A model generated the notes under the pieces. The model did no database searches. It saw only the letters and a program-made list of their open reading frames with translations, and was not told where the DNA came from. Below are positions 27,574 through 35,826 of a DNA stretch of 37,817 bases, one piece after another. The stretch comes from Ramlibacter tataouinensis (GTDB lineage: Bacteria > Pseudomonadota > Gammaproteobacteria > Burkholderiales > Burkholderiaceae_C): contig DIZF01000020.1 in assembly GCA_002427815.1 (NCBI GenBank), forward strand, positions 124,579-162,395, given 5' to 3'. Positions within the stretch are counted from its first letter, which is position 1. Every line of letters begins with the position of its first letter. A program made the translations under genes and the position numbers.

Positions 27574-28763
27574 GATCGCGTTGGCGCGGGCCACGGCTTC
27601 GTCGAGACGATCGAACTCGATCACCGACACGACCGGCGCGAAGATCTCTTCGCAGAAAACCCTCATGCTATCCGTCACCCGGTACAACACCGTGGGTTCC
27701 AGCAGCGCGCCGTCACGGCGTCCTCCGGTCAGGATTTCCGCGCCGCCGCTGGCGGCTTCGTCGATCCAGGCTTTGGCGCGCTGCGCGTGCGCAACGGTGA
27801 TCATCGGCCCGATGATCGTGGACGGTTCGGCGGGATCGCCGAACTTCAATGCGCGCGTGGCGGCGACGAATCTTGGAATGAATTCGCCCGCGATCCTGCG
27901 GTTCACCAGCAGGCGCTGCACCGACGTGCAAACCTGGCCGGCCTTGCGAAAGCCCGCATTGATGATTTTCGGAATCGCGAGATCGATGTTCGCATCGGCG
28001 CAACGATCGTGCTGGCGATGCTCCCGAGTTCGAGCTGTGTCCCGCGCAAGCCGGCGGCGCGCTGAATCTCGCGTCCGACGCGGGTGCTGCCGGTGAACGC
28101 ATAGAACGCGATGCGTTGATCCGCCAGCAGCTGCGGGCCGACGACGCCACCGTCGCCATGCACCAGCGCCAGCAGGTCGGCGGGCAGGCCGGCTTCGATC
28201 AGCACCTTGCAGAGTTCGACGGCCGTGAGCGGCGTGTACTCCGACGGCTTGATTACCACCGAGTTGCCGCCCGCCAGCGCGGGACCGACCTTGTGCGCGA
28301 GGGTGTTGAGCGGTGAGTTGAAAGGCGTGATGGCGCAGACCACACCGCGTGGTTTCCTGATCGTGAAGCCGAGGCGATTCTTGACGCCTTGCGCCGCTTC
28401 CATCGGCACCAGCTCGCCGTTCAGACGCTTGGCCTCCTCGGCGGACAGTTGCAGCGTCTGCACGCAGCGGCGGATCTCATTGTCGGCGTCGGCGCGGGTA
28501 AATCCCGCCTCGGCGCGCATCAGGTCGAACAAGCTGTCGGCACCGGCTTCGAGAATTCTCGCGGCGGCCGACAAGATCCTGTACCGGTCGTACGGTGCGA
28601 GCTTCGAAGCGGCCTGCCCGCTCACGGCCCCGGCAACGGCGGCCTCGACCTGCGCCGGCGACGCGCTCGCCATTTCGCCGTACACGGCCCCTGAAAACTT
28701 GTCCCTCAGTGTGCCGGTGGATTCACCACCGACCCATTTCCCACCGATCAAGAGCTTGGACAT
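27574..28763 (-). pseudogene. Aldehyde dehydrogenase gene with frameshift and missing C-terminus
   Basis: From ATG 28763 the frame encodes an NAD(P)-dependent aldehyde dehydrogenase: MSKLLIGGKWVGGES, GVVCAITPFNSPLNTLAHKV near 135-154, FTGSTRVGREIQ and the catalytic-base block LELGSIAS. At about 28002 one base is missing: ATC GTT GCG should read STIVCADAN, and the next frame continues ADANIDLAIPKIINAGFRKA then GQVCTSVQRLL with the catalytic cysteine. The rest runs to VIEFDRLDEAVARANAI and is then replaced by Bug receptor sequence, removing the last 60 or so residues. Small size of the family branch recalls phosphonoacetaldehyde or sulfoacetaldehyde dehydrogenases; the substrate is uncertain. 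It lies 29 bases after the decarboxylase. Confidence 0.88.
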
Positions 28764-28792
28764 CTGGTTTGATCCTCGAATCGCTGTGACCG

Positions 28793-29419
28793 TCACTTCG
28801 TGACGCCGAGGCCCTGCATGAAGCGGCCCCGGATCTTGGCGGCGTCGCGCTCGGTCACGCCGGCCGGCGGCTTGTCGTCGGTGCGCGCCGCGATGAACCA
28901 CGGGCCGTCTTTCTTCAGTGCACGATCCAGCAGCCGCTCGAAATCGGCCTCGTCGGCAGCCCATGCGCTCTGCGCGAGACCGGCTCCCTTCGCAATCGCC
29001 ACCAGGTCGGTCCCGTGCGACGTGAGCGTCGGTTGCGACCCGGTGATCTGGTAGACGCCGTTGTCGAAAACGATGATCGCCAGATTCTGCTGGTGGGCGG
29101 CTGCCACGGTTCCCAGTGCGCCGAGCTGCATCAACAGCGAGCCATCGCCTTCCAGTGCGATGACCTGGCGCTGCGGCTGGGCGATGGCGACGCCGAACGC
29201 GATCGGTACCGCCAGGCCCATGCTGGCGAGCATGTAGAAATTCTGCGGCCGCTGGCCGCTGGCCCACAGGTCGAAATTGGTGTGGCCGATGCCGCCGATG
29301 ATGGCCTCTTCGCTGTTGGTACGTGCAACGAGGCGCCGCGTCAGGTCGGAGCGGTTCATCACCTTGGCGCTGTCGCGGGCTGCGGAGTTGGCTTCGTTCG
29401 CGGACATGGCGGCGCTCAC
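28793..29419 (-). CDS. TPP-dependent 2-oxoacid decarboxylase, beta (TPP-binding) subunit
   Basis: A 208-residue protein equal to the C-terminal third of TPP decarboxylases. The TPP/magnesium motif runs from GDGSLLMQLGALGTV (91-105) to NLAIIVFDN (112-120). It resembles the beta subunits of sulfopyruvate decarboxylase (ComE) and phosphonopyruvate decarboxylase. The GTG at 29419 overlaps the alpha stop as GTGA; ATG 29407 is an alternative start. Subunit pairing with the alpha gene is clear; the substrate is not. Confidence 0.87.
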   Translation of the reverse strand: MSAAMSANEANSAARDSAKVMNRSDLTRRLVARTNSEEAIIGGIGHTNFDLWASGQRPQNFYMLASMGLAVPIAFGVAIAQPQRQVIALEGDGSLLMQLGALGTVAAAHQQNLAIIVFDNGVYQITGSQPTLTSHGTDLVAIAKGAGLAQSAWAADEADFERLLDRALKKDGPWFIAARTDDKPPAGVTERDAAKIRGRFMQGLGVTK

Positions 29420-29958
29420 TTGTTCTTCCCCTTGTTGGTCAACAGCGGCGACAGGATCATCGCGGCCGGCGCCTGGGTGGCGAACGCCTGCTTGATCATG
29501 CGGTCCACGATGAACTCGACGTCATCCAAGCGCGTGATGGCGTGGTGCTCGATGCCGAGCGTTTCCAGGACCGGCCGCATCGTGCGGCAGACGATAGCCT
29601 GGGCCTGCTGGAAGTCGCCCAGCGTGCCGCGCTCGGAAATCATCATCAGCAGCGGAATCTGGTACGGCACGGCGAGCGACGCCAGCGCATTCGTGATCGT
29701 GGCGAACCCGCTGGTTTGCATCAGGACGATGCCGCGCTGGCCGCCCATGTACACGCCGGTCACGATGCCGACCGCTTCTTCCTCGCGGGCCGGGCACAGC
29801 ACCGTGAAATAGCTGTCCGCATGCAGGCGCTTGATCAGGAGCGCCAGCACCTTGTCCGGCACGTAAGTGATGAGCTTGACCTGGTTTTCCTTGAAAACCC
29901 TCACAACAACGTCTTCCCACGCCTCCAGGGCGGGGTTGGTTTCACTGGCGACCGACAT
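29416..29958 (-). CDS. TPP-dependent 2-oxoacid decarboxylase, alpha (pyrimidine-binding) subunit
   Basis: A 180-residue N-terminal-type TPP enzyme subunit. It contains ITYVPDKVLALLI near 30-42, the activating glutamate in CPAREEEAVGIVTGVYMGG near 54-72, and GIVLMQTSGFATITNALASL, as in ComD and phosphonopyruvate decarboxylase alpha chains. With the beta subunit it should decarboxylate a 2-oxoacid to an aldehyde, which the adjacent dehydrogenase would oxidise. The ATG at 29958 is downstream of a good promoter (29985-30013). The gene is divergent from lysR and likely controlled by it. Confidence 0.87.
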   Translation of the reverse strand: MSVASETNPALEAWEDVVVRVFKENQVKLITYVPDKVLALLIKRLHADSYFTVLCPAREEEAVGIVTGVYMGGQRGIVLMQTSGFATITNALASLAVPYQIPLLMMISERGTLGDFQQAQAIVCRTMRPVLETLGIEHHAITRLDDVEFIVDRMIKQAFATQAPAAMILSPLLTNKGKNK

Positions 29959-29984
29959 CTGCTTGTCCTTCAGTAACTTGACCG

Positions 29985-30013
29985 ATATTAAGAGCTGATT
30001 TTGTTCAGCACAA
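29985..30013 (-). promoter_or_regulatory. Sigma70-type promoter of the decarboxylase operon
   Basis: Reading leftward, -35 TTGTGC (30008-30013) and -10 TAATAT (29985-29990) are 17 bases apart. The first four bases of the -35 box are the last four bases of the 26-bp operator. The same arrangement is found upstream of prpD. Confidence 0.65.
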
Positions 30014-30035
30014 TCCAATGATTTTTGTGGATTGT
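30010..30035. promoter_or_regulatory. LysR operator in the divergent lysR/decarboxylase region
   Basis: A perfect inverted repeat ACAATCCA-N10-TGGATTGT lies midway between the two divergent start codons, in AT-rich DNA. Its left end covers the -35 box of the decarboxylase promoter and its right half lies in the lysR promoter spacer, so binding could activate one and repress the other. Confidence 0.75.
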
Positions 30036-30054
30036 TCGTGTTTTTTGATATATT
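30025..30054 (+). promoter_or_regulatory. Candidate promoter of lysR
   Basis: TTGTGG (30025-30030) and TATATT (30049-30054) are 18 bases apart, overlapping the operator. This arrangement would allow autorepression, as is usual for LysR regulators. Confidence 0.45.
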
Positions 30055-30087
30055 TCCCGGTCACCTTTGCAGTTCCGGAGAGGCTTT

Positions 30088-31026
30088 ATGGAGAGGGTCG
30101 TATCGATCAGGCATTTGCGCTGTTTCCTGGCGGTGGCCGAATCGGGTTCGTTCACGGTGGCGTCGTCGCGCATGTTCCTGACGCAATCGTCCCTCACCGC
30201 GACGATCCAGCAGTTCGAAGAGGCGGTGGGGCTGAAACTCTTCGACCGCACCACGCGCCGCGTCGTCATGACCGAGGAAGCGGTGCGCTTCAAGGCCGAA
30301 GCGGAAAAGATCCTGCAGGAGTTCGACACCGCCATTCGCGACCTGAAGTCCTTTGCGGAAGGCCACCAGGGCAACATCCGCATCGCCGCGGCCGCTTCCG
30401 TCATCTACCACTTCCTGGTGCGGGCGATTCCGCTGTTCCGCGAGTCATATCCCAACGTGACCATTTCATTGCGCGATGCCGGTGCGGAAAAAGTGGAGAC
30501 GATGCTGTTGAATGGGAACCTCGACTTCGCCGTCACCAGCAAGCACAAAGGCTATGAGGACCTGGATTACACGCCGCTGCTGGAGGACCGTTACGGCGTC
30601 GTCTGCATGCCCCAATACCCCCTGGGAAACGAGTCGACGCCGCTGCGCTGGGCCGACCTGCCTCCCCACGATTACATCGCCTTCAGCACGGACACGGGCA
30701 TCGGGACCTTCCTGGCGTCGCACGCGGGCCATTCGGCCCTGCTCACGACGCCGCACGATGAAGTCTCCAGCACGACGTCGCTTTATCCCATGCTCAGCCT
30801 CGGCAACCGGTATTCAATCGTCCCCGCGCTGTCGGCGCAAGCAGAGGGCTTCCCGAATATGCGGTTTCGCGAACTGACCGAGCCCGTCCTGACGCGCCAG
30901 ATCTGCCTCATCACACGGCGCCTGCGATCGCTGTCGCCCAGCGCCCGGCGCATCCTGGACATCCTGCTGGAGACCTTGAACGAGCGCGAACTGCCGCCGG
31001 GCGTCGCCGTCCTCAGTCGACCTTGA
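30088..31026 (+). CDS. LysR-family transcriptional regulator of the catabolic genes
   Basis: A 312-residue LysR regulator. The winged helix-turn-helix is at about 1-60 (IRHLRCFLAVAESGSFTVAS, LTQSSLTATIQQFEEAVGL, LFDRTTRRVVMTEE), the linker at 60-90 and a two-lobed effector domain after that (IRIAAAASVIYHFLVRAIP). The ATG at 30088 has GGAG 8 bases upstream and gives the standard start. It is divergent from the decarboxylase genes with an operator between them, and the same operator precedes prpD, so it probably senses an intermediate common to both operons. Its last 14 bases overlap the convergent Bug gene. Confidence 0.93.
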   Translation: MERVVSIRHLRCFLAVAESGSFTVASSRMFLTQSSLTATIQQFEEAVGLKLFDRTTRRVVMTEEAVRFKAEAEKILQEFDTAIRDLKSFAEGHQGNIRIAAAASVIYHFLVRAIPLFRESYPNVTISLRDAGAEKVETMLLNGNLDFAVTSKHKGYEDLDYTPLLEDRYGVVCMPQYPLGNESTPLRWADLPPHDYIAFSTDTGIGTFLASHAGHSALLTTPHDEVSSTTSLYPMLSLGNRYSIVPALSAQAEGFPNMRFRELTEPVLTRQICLITRRLRSLSPSARRILDILLETLNERELPPGVAVLSRP

Positions 31027-32002
31027 TGTTCGCGTCCTTGACGACCTGGCCCCACTTCTTCGATTCCGAACGCATCAGGTCGCCCAGGCGCTCCGGCGCT
31101 CCGCCTTCGACCTGGAAGCCCATACCGCTCAGCTTGTCGCGCACGTCCTTCTCCTGGAGCGCTTCGTCGAACGCCTTGTTGAGTTTGGCGACGATTTCCT
31201 TCGGGGTCCCCGTGGGCACCAGGAAGCCGTACCAGCCCACCAGTTCATAGTCCGGCACGCCGGATTCGGCCACGGTCGGCAAATCGGGCATCAGCGACGA
31301 ACGCTGCAGGGTCGTGATCGCAAGCGCGCGCAGCCGGCCGTCCTTCACCAGCGGCCACGATTCCGGCAGGATCGCGAACATCAGCGAAGTCTGCCCGCCG
31401 ACCAGGTCCGCCAGCGCAGGCGCGCCGCCCTTGTACGGAACGTGCGTCATTTGGATGCCGGTCATCTTCTTGTACATCTCCGCGCCCAGGTGCGCGGGCG
31501 TGCCGTTGCCCGACGACGCGTAGTTGACCTTGCCGCCCGAGTTTTTCAGGTACTCGTTCAATTCTTTCATCGACTTGGCGGGCACGGACGGATTCACCAC
31601 GACGAGGCTCGGCAGTGTCGTCGCGAGGATCAGCGGCGCGAAGTCCTTTTGCGCGTCATACGGCAGCGAGGAATACAGGTGCGGATTCACCGCCAGCGCC
31701 GTGGACGTGCCCAGGAAGATGGTGTAGCCGTCGGCCGGTGATTTCGCGGCGTAGTTGGCGCCGAGGTTGCCGCTGGCGCCCGCACGGTTTTCCACGATGA
31801 CGGGTTGGCCGAAGCGGGTCGAGAGCTTCTGGCCCAGCGTGCGCGCCAGCACGTCGGTCGAACCGCCCGGCGGGTAGGGAACGACGATCTTGATCGGCTT
31901 GTTCGGAAAATCCGCGGCTGCATCGGCCGCAGTTGCCGGATTGACAACGAGCGCGGACAGCGCAAGCAGCGGGGCGGCGGATACGAGGGCTCTTCTCTTC
32001 AT
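31013..32002 (-). CDS. Bug-type tripartite tricarboxylate transporter substrate-binding protein
   Basis: A 329-residue periplasmic receptor. A signal peptide (MKRRALVSAAPLLALSAL to ATA, cut near 25) is followed by FPNKPIKIVVPYPPGGSTD, VIVENRAGASGNLGA, NPHLYSSLPYDAQKDFAPLI and MTHVPYKGGAPALADLVGG, all standard Bug blocks. Bug proteins capture carboxylates and similar solutes for TctAB-type carriers; none is encoded here. It starts 36 bases after hyuB with a GGAG site at ATG 32002. It is the last gene of the prpD-hyuA-hyuB operon and probably binds the substrate of that pathway or a related solute. Confidence 0.94.
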   Translation of the reverse strand: MKRRALVSAAPLLALSALVVNPATAADAAADFPNKPIKIVVPYPPGGSTDVLARTLGQKLSTRFGQPVIVENRAGASGNLGANYAAKSPADGYTIFLGTSTALAVNPHLYSSLPYDAQKDFAPLILATTLPSLVVVNPSVPAKSMKELNEYLKNSGGKVNYASSGNGTPAHLGAEMYKKMTGIQMTHVPYKGGAPALADLVGGQTSLMFAILPESWPLVKDGRLRALAITTLQRSSLMPDLPTVAESGVPDYELVGWYGFLVPTGTPKEIVAKLNKAFDEALQEKDVRDKLSGMGFQVEGGAPERLGDLMRSESKKWGQVVKDANIKVD

Positions 32003-32038
32003 GGTTGTCTCCAAATGGAAAGGCGGGGGGTGAATCGG

Positions 32039-33667
32039 TCAGGTGGTATACCCTTGCAGGCGGTCATGGGATGCGAGTGACTCGCTTCGTTCCGTGACGG
32101 GGCCGTATCCCCCGCCGCCGGGGGTACGCAGCATCACTTCATCGCCGGGGGCGAGCACGTGGGGTCGGCGGCTGTCCACTGCAATTCCGTTGATTGTGAC
32201 CTCGCCGCAGGCGCCGGGTTCCCCGCCGCCCAAACCGGGCGCCGGCACGCGAATGCGTTCGGTGAGGAACACGATCGACAGCGGGCCGGTGTGCCGGTTG
32301 ACGAAGCAGATTTCCTCGCCCAGGCCGCCACGCGAGCGGCCCTTGCCGCCGGAGTCCGGCCGCAGGCGTTTGTAGCGGAAGAACAGCGGCGAGTCGCGCT
32401 CGGCAACCTCCACCGGTGTAGGCGAGATGTTGCTCGGCCAGGACATCGCGGAGGAACCGTCCTTACCCACCGTCGCGCCCATGCCGCCGTTGTAGAAAAG
32501 GACGTTGGCGAACGGCTTGCCGTCGGTACGGATGCCGCTGACATTCGCGATCCACAGCGGTGAGCCCGCACCGGCCATGACGCGCTCGGGCAGCACCGCA
32601 TGCAGTGCGCCGTAAATCAGCACCGGCACATAGTGACCCGTGCAGGCGCGGCCGCCGACAGGCGCGGGCGGCGTCGGGTTCACGATCGTTCCCTCGGGCG
32701 CCACGGCGCGGATCGGCCGGAACAAGCCGTCGTTGTTCGGCAGGTCAGGCAGCAGCAGGCACTTGATCGCGTAGGAGGTCATCGCATACGTGTACGCCAT
32801 GACGCAGTTGATGGCGCGCGGCTGCTGCGGCGAAGTGCCTTCGAAATCGCACACGATCTCGCTGCCCTGGATCTTCACGGCCACCGCAAAACGGAACCGC
32901 TCTTCGAATCCGTCGGTCTGCATCTCGTAGCGGTACACGCCATCAGGCAATTTCGAGATCGCCTGGCGCATCGCCCGCTCGCCACGGTCGAACAGCGCTT
33001 CGGCGAGATCGTCGATGCCATCCAGCGCGTACTCTGTCAGTACCTCGCCCAGCCGGCTCGCGATCAGCTCCACGGCGCCGACCTGCGACCAGATGTCGCC
33101 TACTGTTTGCTCCGGCGTACGCACGTTGGTGCGGATCAGCGACAGCAGGGTCTCGTCGGCCTGGCCTTCGCGCAGCAGGCGCATCATGGGGATGTGCAAG
33201 CCTTCCTCGAACAGCTCGCGCGCATCGACCGAGCGGATCTTGCCGCCGATGTCGGGAACGTGCCCGGCCGTAGCCGCGAAGCCGACCAGCCGCTCCTTGT
33301 GGAAGATCGGCTTGACCAGGCACACGTCGTTCAAGTGACCGGTGCCTATCCATGGATTGTTGGTGATGAAGATGTCACCGGGCCGCATGTTCTCCGCGCC
33401 GATCTGCGCGATTGCGGCCTTCACCGTGCGCGGCAGCGTGCCGATGAAGGACGGAATGCTCCCGCTGTTTTCGGCCAGCGCGCGGCCTGAGGAATCGGCC
33501 ACGACGACAGCGAAATCGTTGGCTTCGCTGGACAAAGTCGAAAACGACGTGCGCACGATCAGCTTGGCAGCCTCGTCCGCGATGGAACGCACCCGCGTCC
33601 AGAAGACTTCCAGGAAAATCGAATCCTCGGCGCGCCGGGGTGAATTCACTTGAGCTGCAGCGCCCAT
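32039..33667 (-). CDS. Hydantoinase/oxoprolinase B-type subunit
   Basis: A 542-residue HyuB/hydantoinase_B family protein. Landmarks include ANDFAVVVADSSGRALAENS near 48-67, RPGDIFITNNPWIGTGHLND near 95-114, AATAGHVPDIGG, DFEGTSPQQPRAINC and a GGGGYGPV tail. With HyuA it forms ATP-dependent amidohydrolases acting on 5-oxoproline, N-methylhydantoin or, in acetone/acetophenone carboxylases, carboxylating enzymes. Three bases separate it from hyuA. The substrate cannot be read from the sequence. The 3' end is 36 bases before the Bug gene. Confidence 0.93.
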   Translation of the reverse strand: MGAAAQVNSPRRAEDSIFLEVFWTRVRSIADEAAKLIVRTSFSTLSSEANDFAVVVADSSGRALAENSGSIPSFIGTLPRTVKAAIAQIGAENMRPGDIFITNNPWIGTGHLNDVCLVKPIFHKERLVGFAATAGHVPDIGGKIRSVDARELFEEGLHIPMMRLLREGQADETLLSLIRTNVRTPEQTVGDIWSQVGAVELIASRLGEVLTEYALDGIDDLAEALFDRGERAMRQAISKLPDGVYRYEMQTDGFEERFRFAVAVKIQGSEIVCDFEGTSPQQPRAINCVMAYTYAMTSYAIKCLLLPDLPNNDGLFRPIRAVAPEGTIVNPTPPAPVGGRACTGHYVPVLIYGALHAVLPERVMAGAGSPLWIANVSGIRTDGKPFANVLFYNGGMGATVGKDGSSAMSWPSNISPTPVEVAERDSPLFFRYKRLRPDSGGKGRSRGGLGEEICFVNRHTGPLSIVFLTERIRVPAPGLGGGEPGACGEVTINGIAVDSRRPHVLAPGDEVMLRTPGGGGYGPVTERSESLASHDRLQGYTT

Positions 33668-33670
33668 GGT

Positions 33671-35770
33671 CTAGTCCTTCATTTCAATGATCAGGTTGCC
33701 GCTCGGCAACTGCGTTACGTGGCCCTTCGGGCCGACGATCAGCGATGAACTTTCTTCCTCGATCACCAGCGGTCCCGCGGCCGAAAAGCCGGACGCCAAA
33801 GCCGAACGCTCATAAATCGGTGTGCGCAGATAGCCGCCGCCTTCCTTGAAGTAGACCTGGCGCAGGCCCTTTGGCTCCGGCATCGCATTCTCGGCAAGCG
33901 GTTTCTGGACGAAGCGCTTGCGCGGTGGTGCTTCCCCGGCCACGCGCAGGTTCACCAGTTCCACCGGCACCTGCGGCGGCGTGCGGCCAAACTTCTCGCG
34001 ATACACCGTCTCGAACGCGGTGATCAGCGCCGCACGGACTTCCTCATCGGAACCCGCCTGCTTGCCCGCGTACGGTCCCTGCGGCAGCTTGACGGAAAGA
34101 TTGAAACCCTGGCCGACGAAACGGCCGTCGGCCTGGCGGGTCAAGGTGATCGGCCCGAACGTTTCCTCCAGGCGCTCGAGTGCGGCGCGAGCGTCGGACT
34201 CGAGCGCGGAGAATGCCTGCTCGAGGCCTTCCATCGAATCCGTAGCCGGCCGGAAACTCATGGTGCGCGAGCGGTCTGCGCGTGCCGAGGCCACCAGCAA
34301 GCCGTAGGCGGATGCCACGCCTGCCGCCGGCGGGCAGATGATTGTCTTGACGCCGATCTTTTGCGCCACGTAATAGGAATGCACGGGACCGCCACCGCCT
34401 GTGCACAGCAACACGAAGTCGCGGGGATCGCGTCCGCGTTCGGCCACGTGAACCCGCGCCGCGCCCGCCATGTTTTCGGCAACGATGTCGTGGATGCCCC
34501 ACGCGACATCGATCACGTCGCGGCCGAGCGATGCGCTGATGCCGCCAAGCGCCGCCTTGGCCTTGGCACTGTCGATCGACAGCGTGCCGCCGGCGAAGTA
34601 GTCGGGATTGAGGTAACCGAGCACCAGGTTGGCATCGGTCACGGTCGGTTCGGTGCCGCCCAGCCCGTAGCAGGCGGGCCCCGGTTCCGATCCCGCACTC
34701 TGCGGCCCGACCTTGAGCAAACCGAGCTGGTCCTCATGCGCCATGCTGCCGCCGCCGGCGCCGATCTCGATCAGGTCCACGGTGGTGATTCGGATCGGCA
34801 GACCGCTGCCCTCGGCGAAGCGCTTGCGGCGGGCCGCCTCGAAGCCGAACGCGATCGAAGGCTGGCCTTCCTCGATGAGGCTCAGCTTCGCGGTGGTGCC
34901 GCCCATGTCGAACGCGAGCAGGTGCGAATTGCCGTCGCGCATGCCGTAGTGGACAGCCGAAATGGCGCCGCCCGCCGGACCGGATTCGAGCAGTTCGATC
35001 GGGTTGCGCCTGGCATCGGAAATATGGCAAAGGCCACCATTGGACAGCATCATGAGCACGCCGCTCTTGAGCCCCAGCGTGCCCAGGCGTTCCTCGAGCG
35101 CATTCAGGTATCGGTTGGCCAGCGGCTTGACGTAGGCATTCGCCACGGTGGTTGAAATGCGTTCGAACTCGCGGATCACTGGCGCCACGTCCGAGGACAG
35201 CGTGACCTCCAATGCGGGGAAATCGCGCTTGAGCCACTCGCCGACCGTGCGTTCATGCTGGGCCGAGGCATACGAGTGCAGCAGGCACACGGCGATCGAC
35301 TCCACGCCATCGCGGACCAGCGCGGCAACGGCCGCGCGGACGCCGTCGGCATCGAGTGCCTCCAGTTCATTGCCCTTGGCGTCGAGCCGGCCGGCGATCT
35401 CGCCGCGCAGGTTGCGCGGCACCAGCGCCGGCGCACGCTCGATCGCGAGGTCGTACAGGTCGTATTTGCGCTCGTGCCCGATCTCGATCACATCCTTGAA
35501 GCCCTGGTTGACCAGCAAACCGGTGCAAGCGCCGCGGCGCTCGATCAACGCGTTCGCGAACAGCGTCGTCGCGTGAACGACGCGCCGCACACGGGACGGA
35601 TCGATATCGCGCGCTGCCATCAGCCGGCGCACGCCGTCCGTCACGCCTTCGGCGGGATCGCCATGCGTGGTCAGCACCTTCAGGCTGTGAAGCTCGCCGG
35701 CCGAATAATCGAGCGCCACCACGTCCGTGAACGTGCCGCCGATATCGATCCCAATTGCCCACTCTGTCAC
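33671..35770 (-). CDS. Hydantoinase/oxoprolinase A-type subunit
   Basis: A 699-residue HyuA protein with an N-terminal ribonuclease H-fold ATPase motif GIDIGGTFTDVVALD (residues 6-20) and further family blocks: VVHATTLFANALIERRGACTGL near 60-81, ERISTTVANAYVKPL near 205, HLLAFDMGGTTAKLSLIEEG near 275 and LCTGGGGPVHSYYVAQ near 455. I use the GTG at 35770, because AGGAG lies about 8 bases before it and no ATG fits. HyuA phosphorylates its substrate with ATP before cleavage or carboxylation. It is 56 bases from prpD, all in one leftward operon. Confidence 0.93.
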   Translation of the reverse strand: MTEWAIGIDIGGTFTDVVALDYSAGELHSLKVLTTHGDPAEGVTDGVRRLMAARDIDPSRVRRVVHATTLFANALIERRGACTGLLVNQGFKDVIEIGHERKYDLYDLAIERAPALVPRNLRGEIAGRLDAKGNELEALDADGVRAAVAALVRDGVESIAVCLLHSYASAQHERTVGEWLKRDFPALEVTLSSDVAPVIREFERISTTVANAYVKPLANRYLNALEERLGTLGLKSGVLMMLSNGGLCHISDARRNPIELLESGPAGGAISAVHYGMRDGNSHLLAFDMGGTTAKLSLIEEGQPSIAFGFEAARRKRFAEGSGLPIRITTVDLIEIGAGGGSMAHEDQLGLLKVGPQSAGSEPGPACYGLGGTEPTVTDANLVLGYLNPDYFAGGTLSIDSAKAKAALGGISASLGRDVIDVAWGIHDIVAENMAGAARVHVAERGRDPRDFVLLCTGGGGPVHSYYVAQKIGVKTIICPPAAGVASAYGLLVASARADRSRTMSFRPATDSMEGLEQAFSALESDARAALERLEETFGPITLTRQADGRFVGQGFNLSVKLPQGPYAGKQAGSDEEVRAALITAFETVYREKFGRTPPQVPVELVNLRVAGEAPPRKRFVQKPLAENAMPEPKGLRQVYFKEGGGYLRTPIYERSALASGFSAAGPLVIEEESSSLIVGPKGHVTQLPSGNLIIEMKD

Positions 35771-35826
35771 AAACAATCTCCTGGTACGTCCCTTCCTGCG
35801 AAGGGCTTGATTGGCAAGAATTCCGG

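Noticed and set aside
27903..29267. A long dehydrogenase start extending upstream through the decarboxylase genes
   Set aside because: The extra N-terminal codons are antiphase shadow of the beta subunit gene; ATG 28763 gives the normal dehydrogenase start.
33353..33360. A third TGGATTGT half-site
   Set aside because: It is inside hyuB coding sequence and no ACAAT half is present at the right distance.
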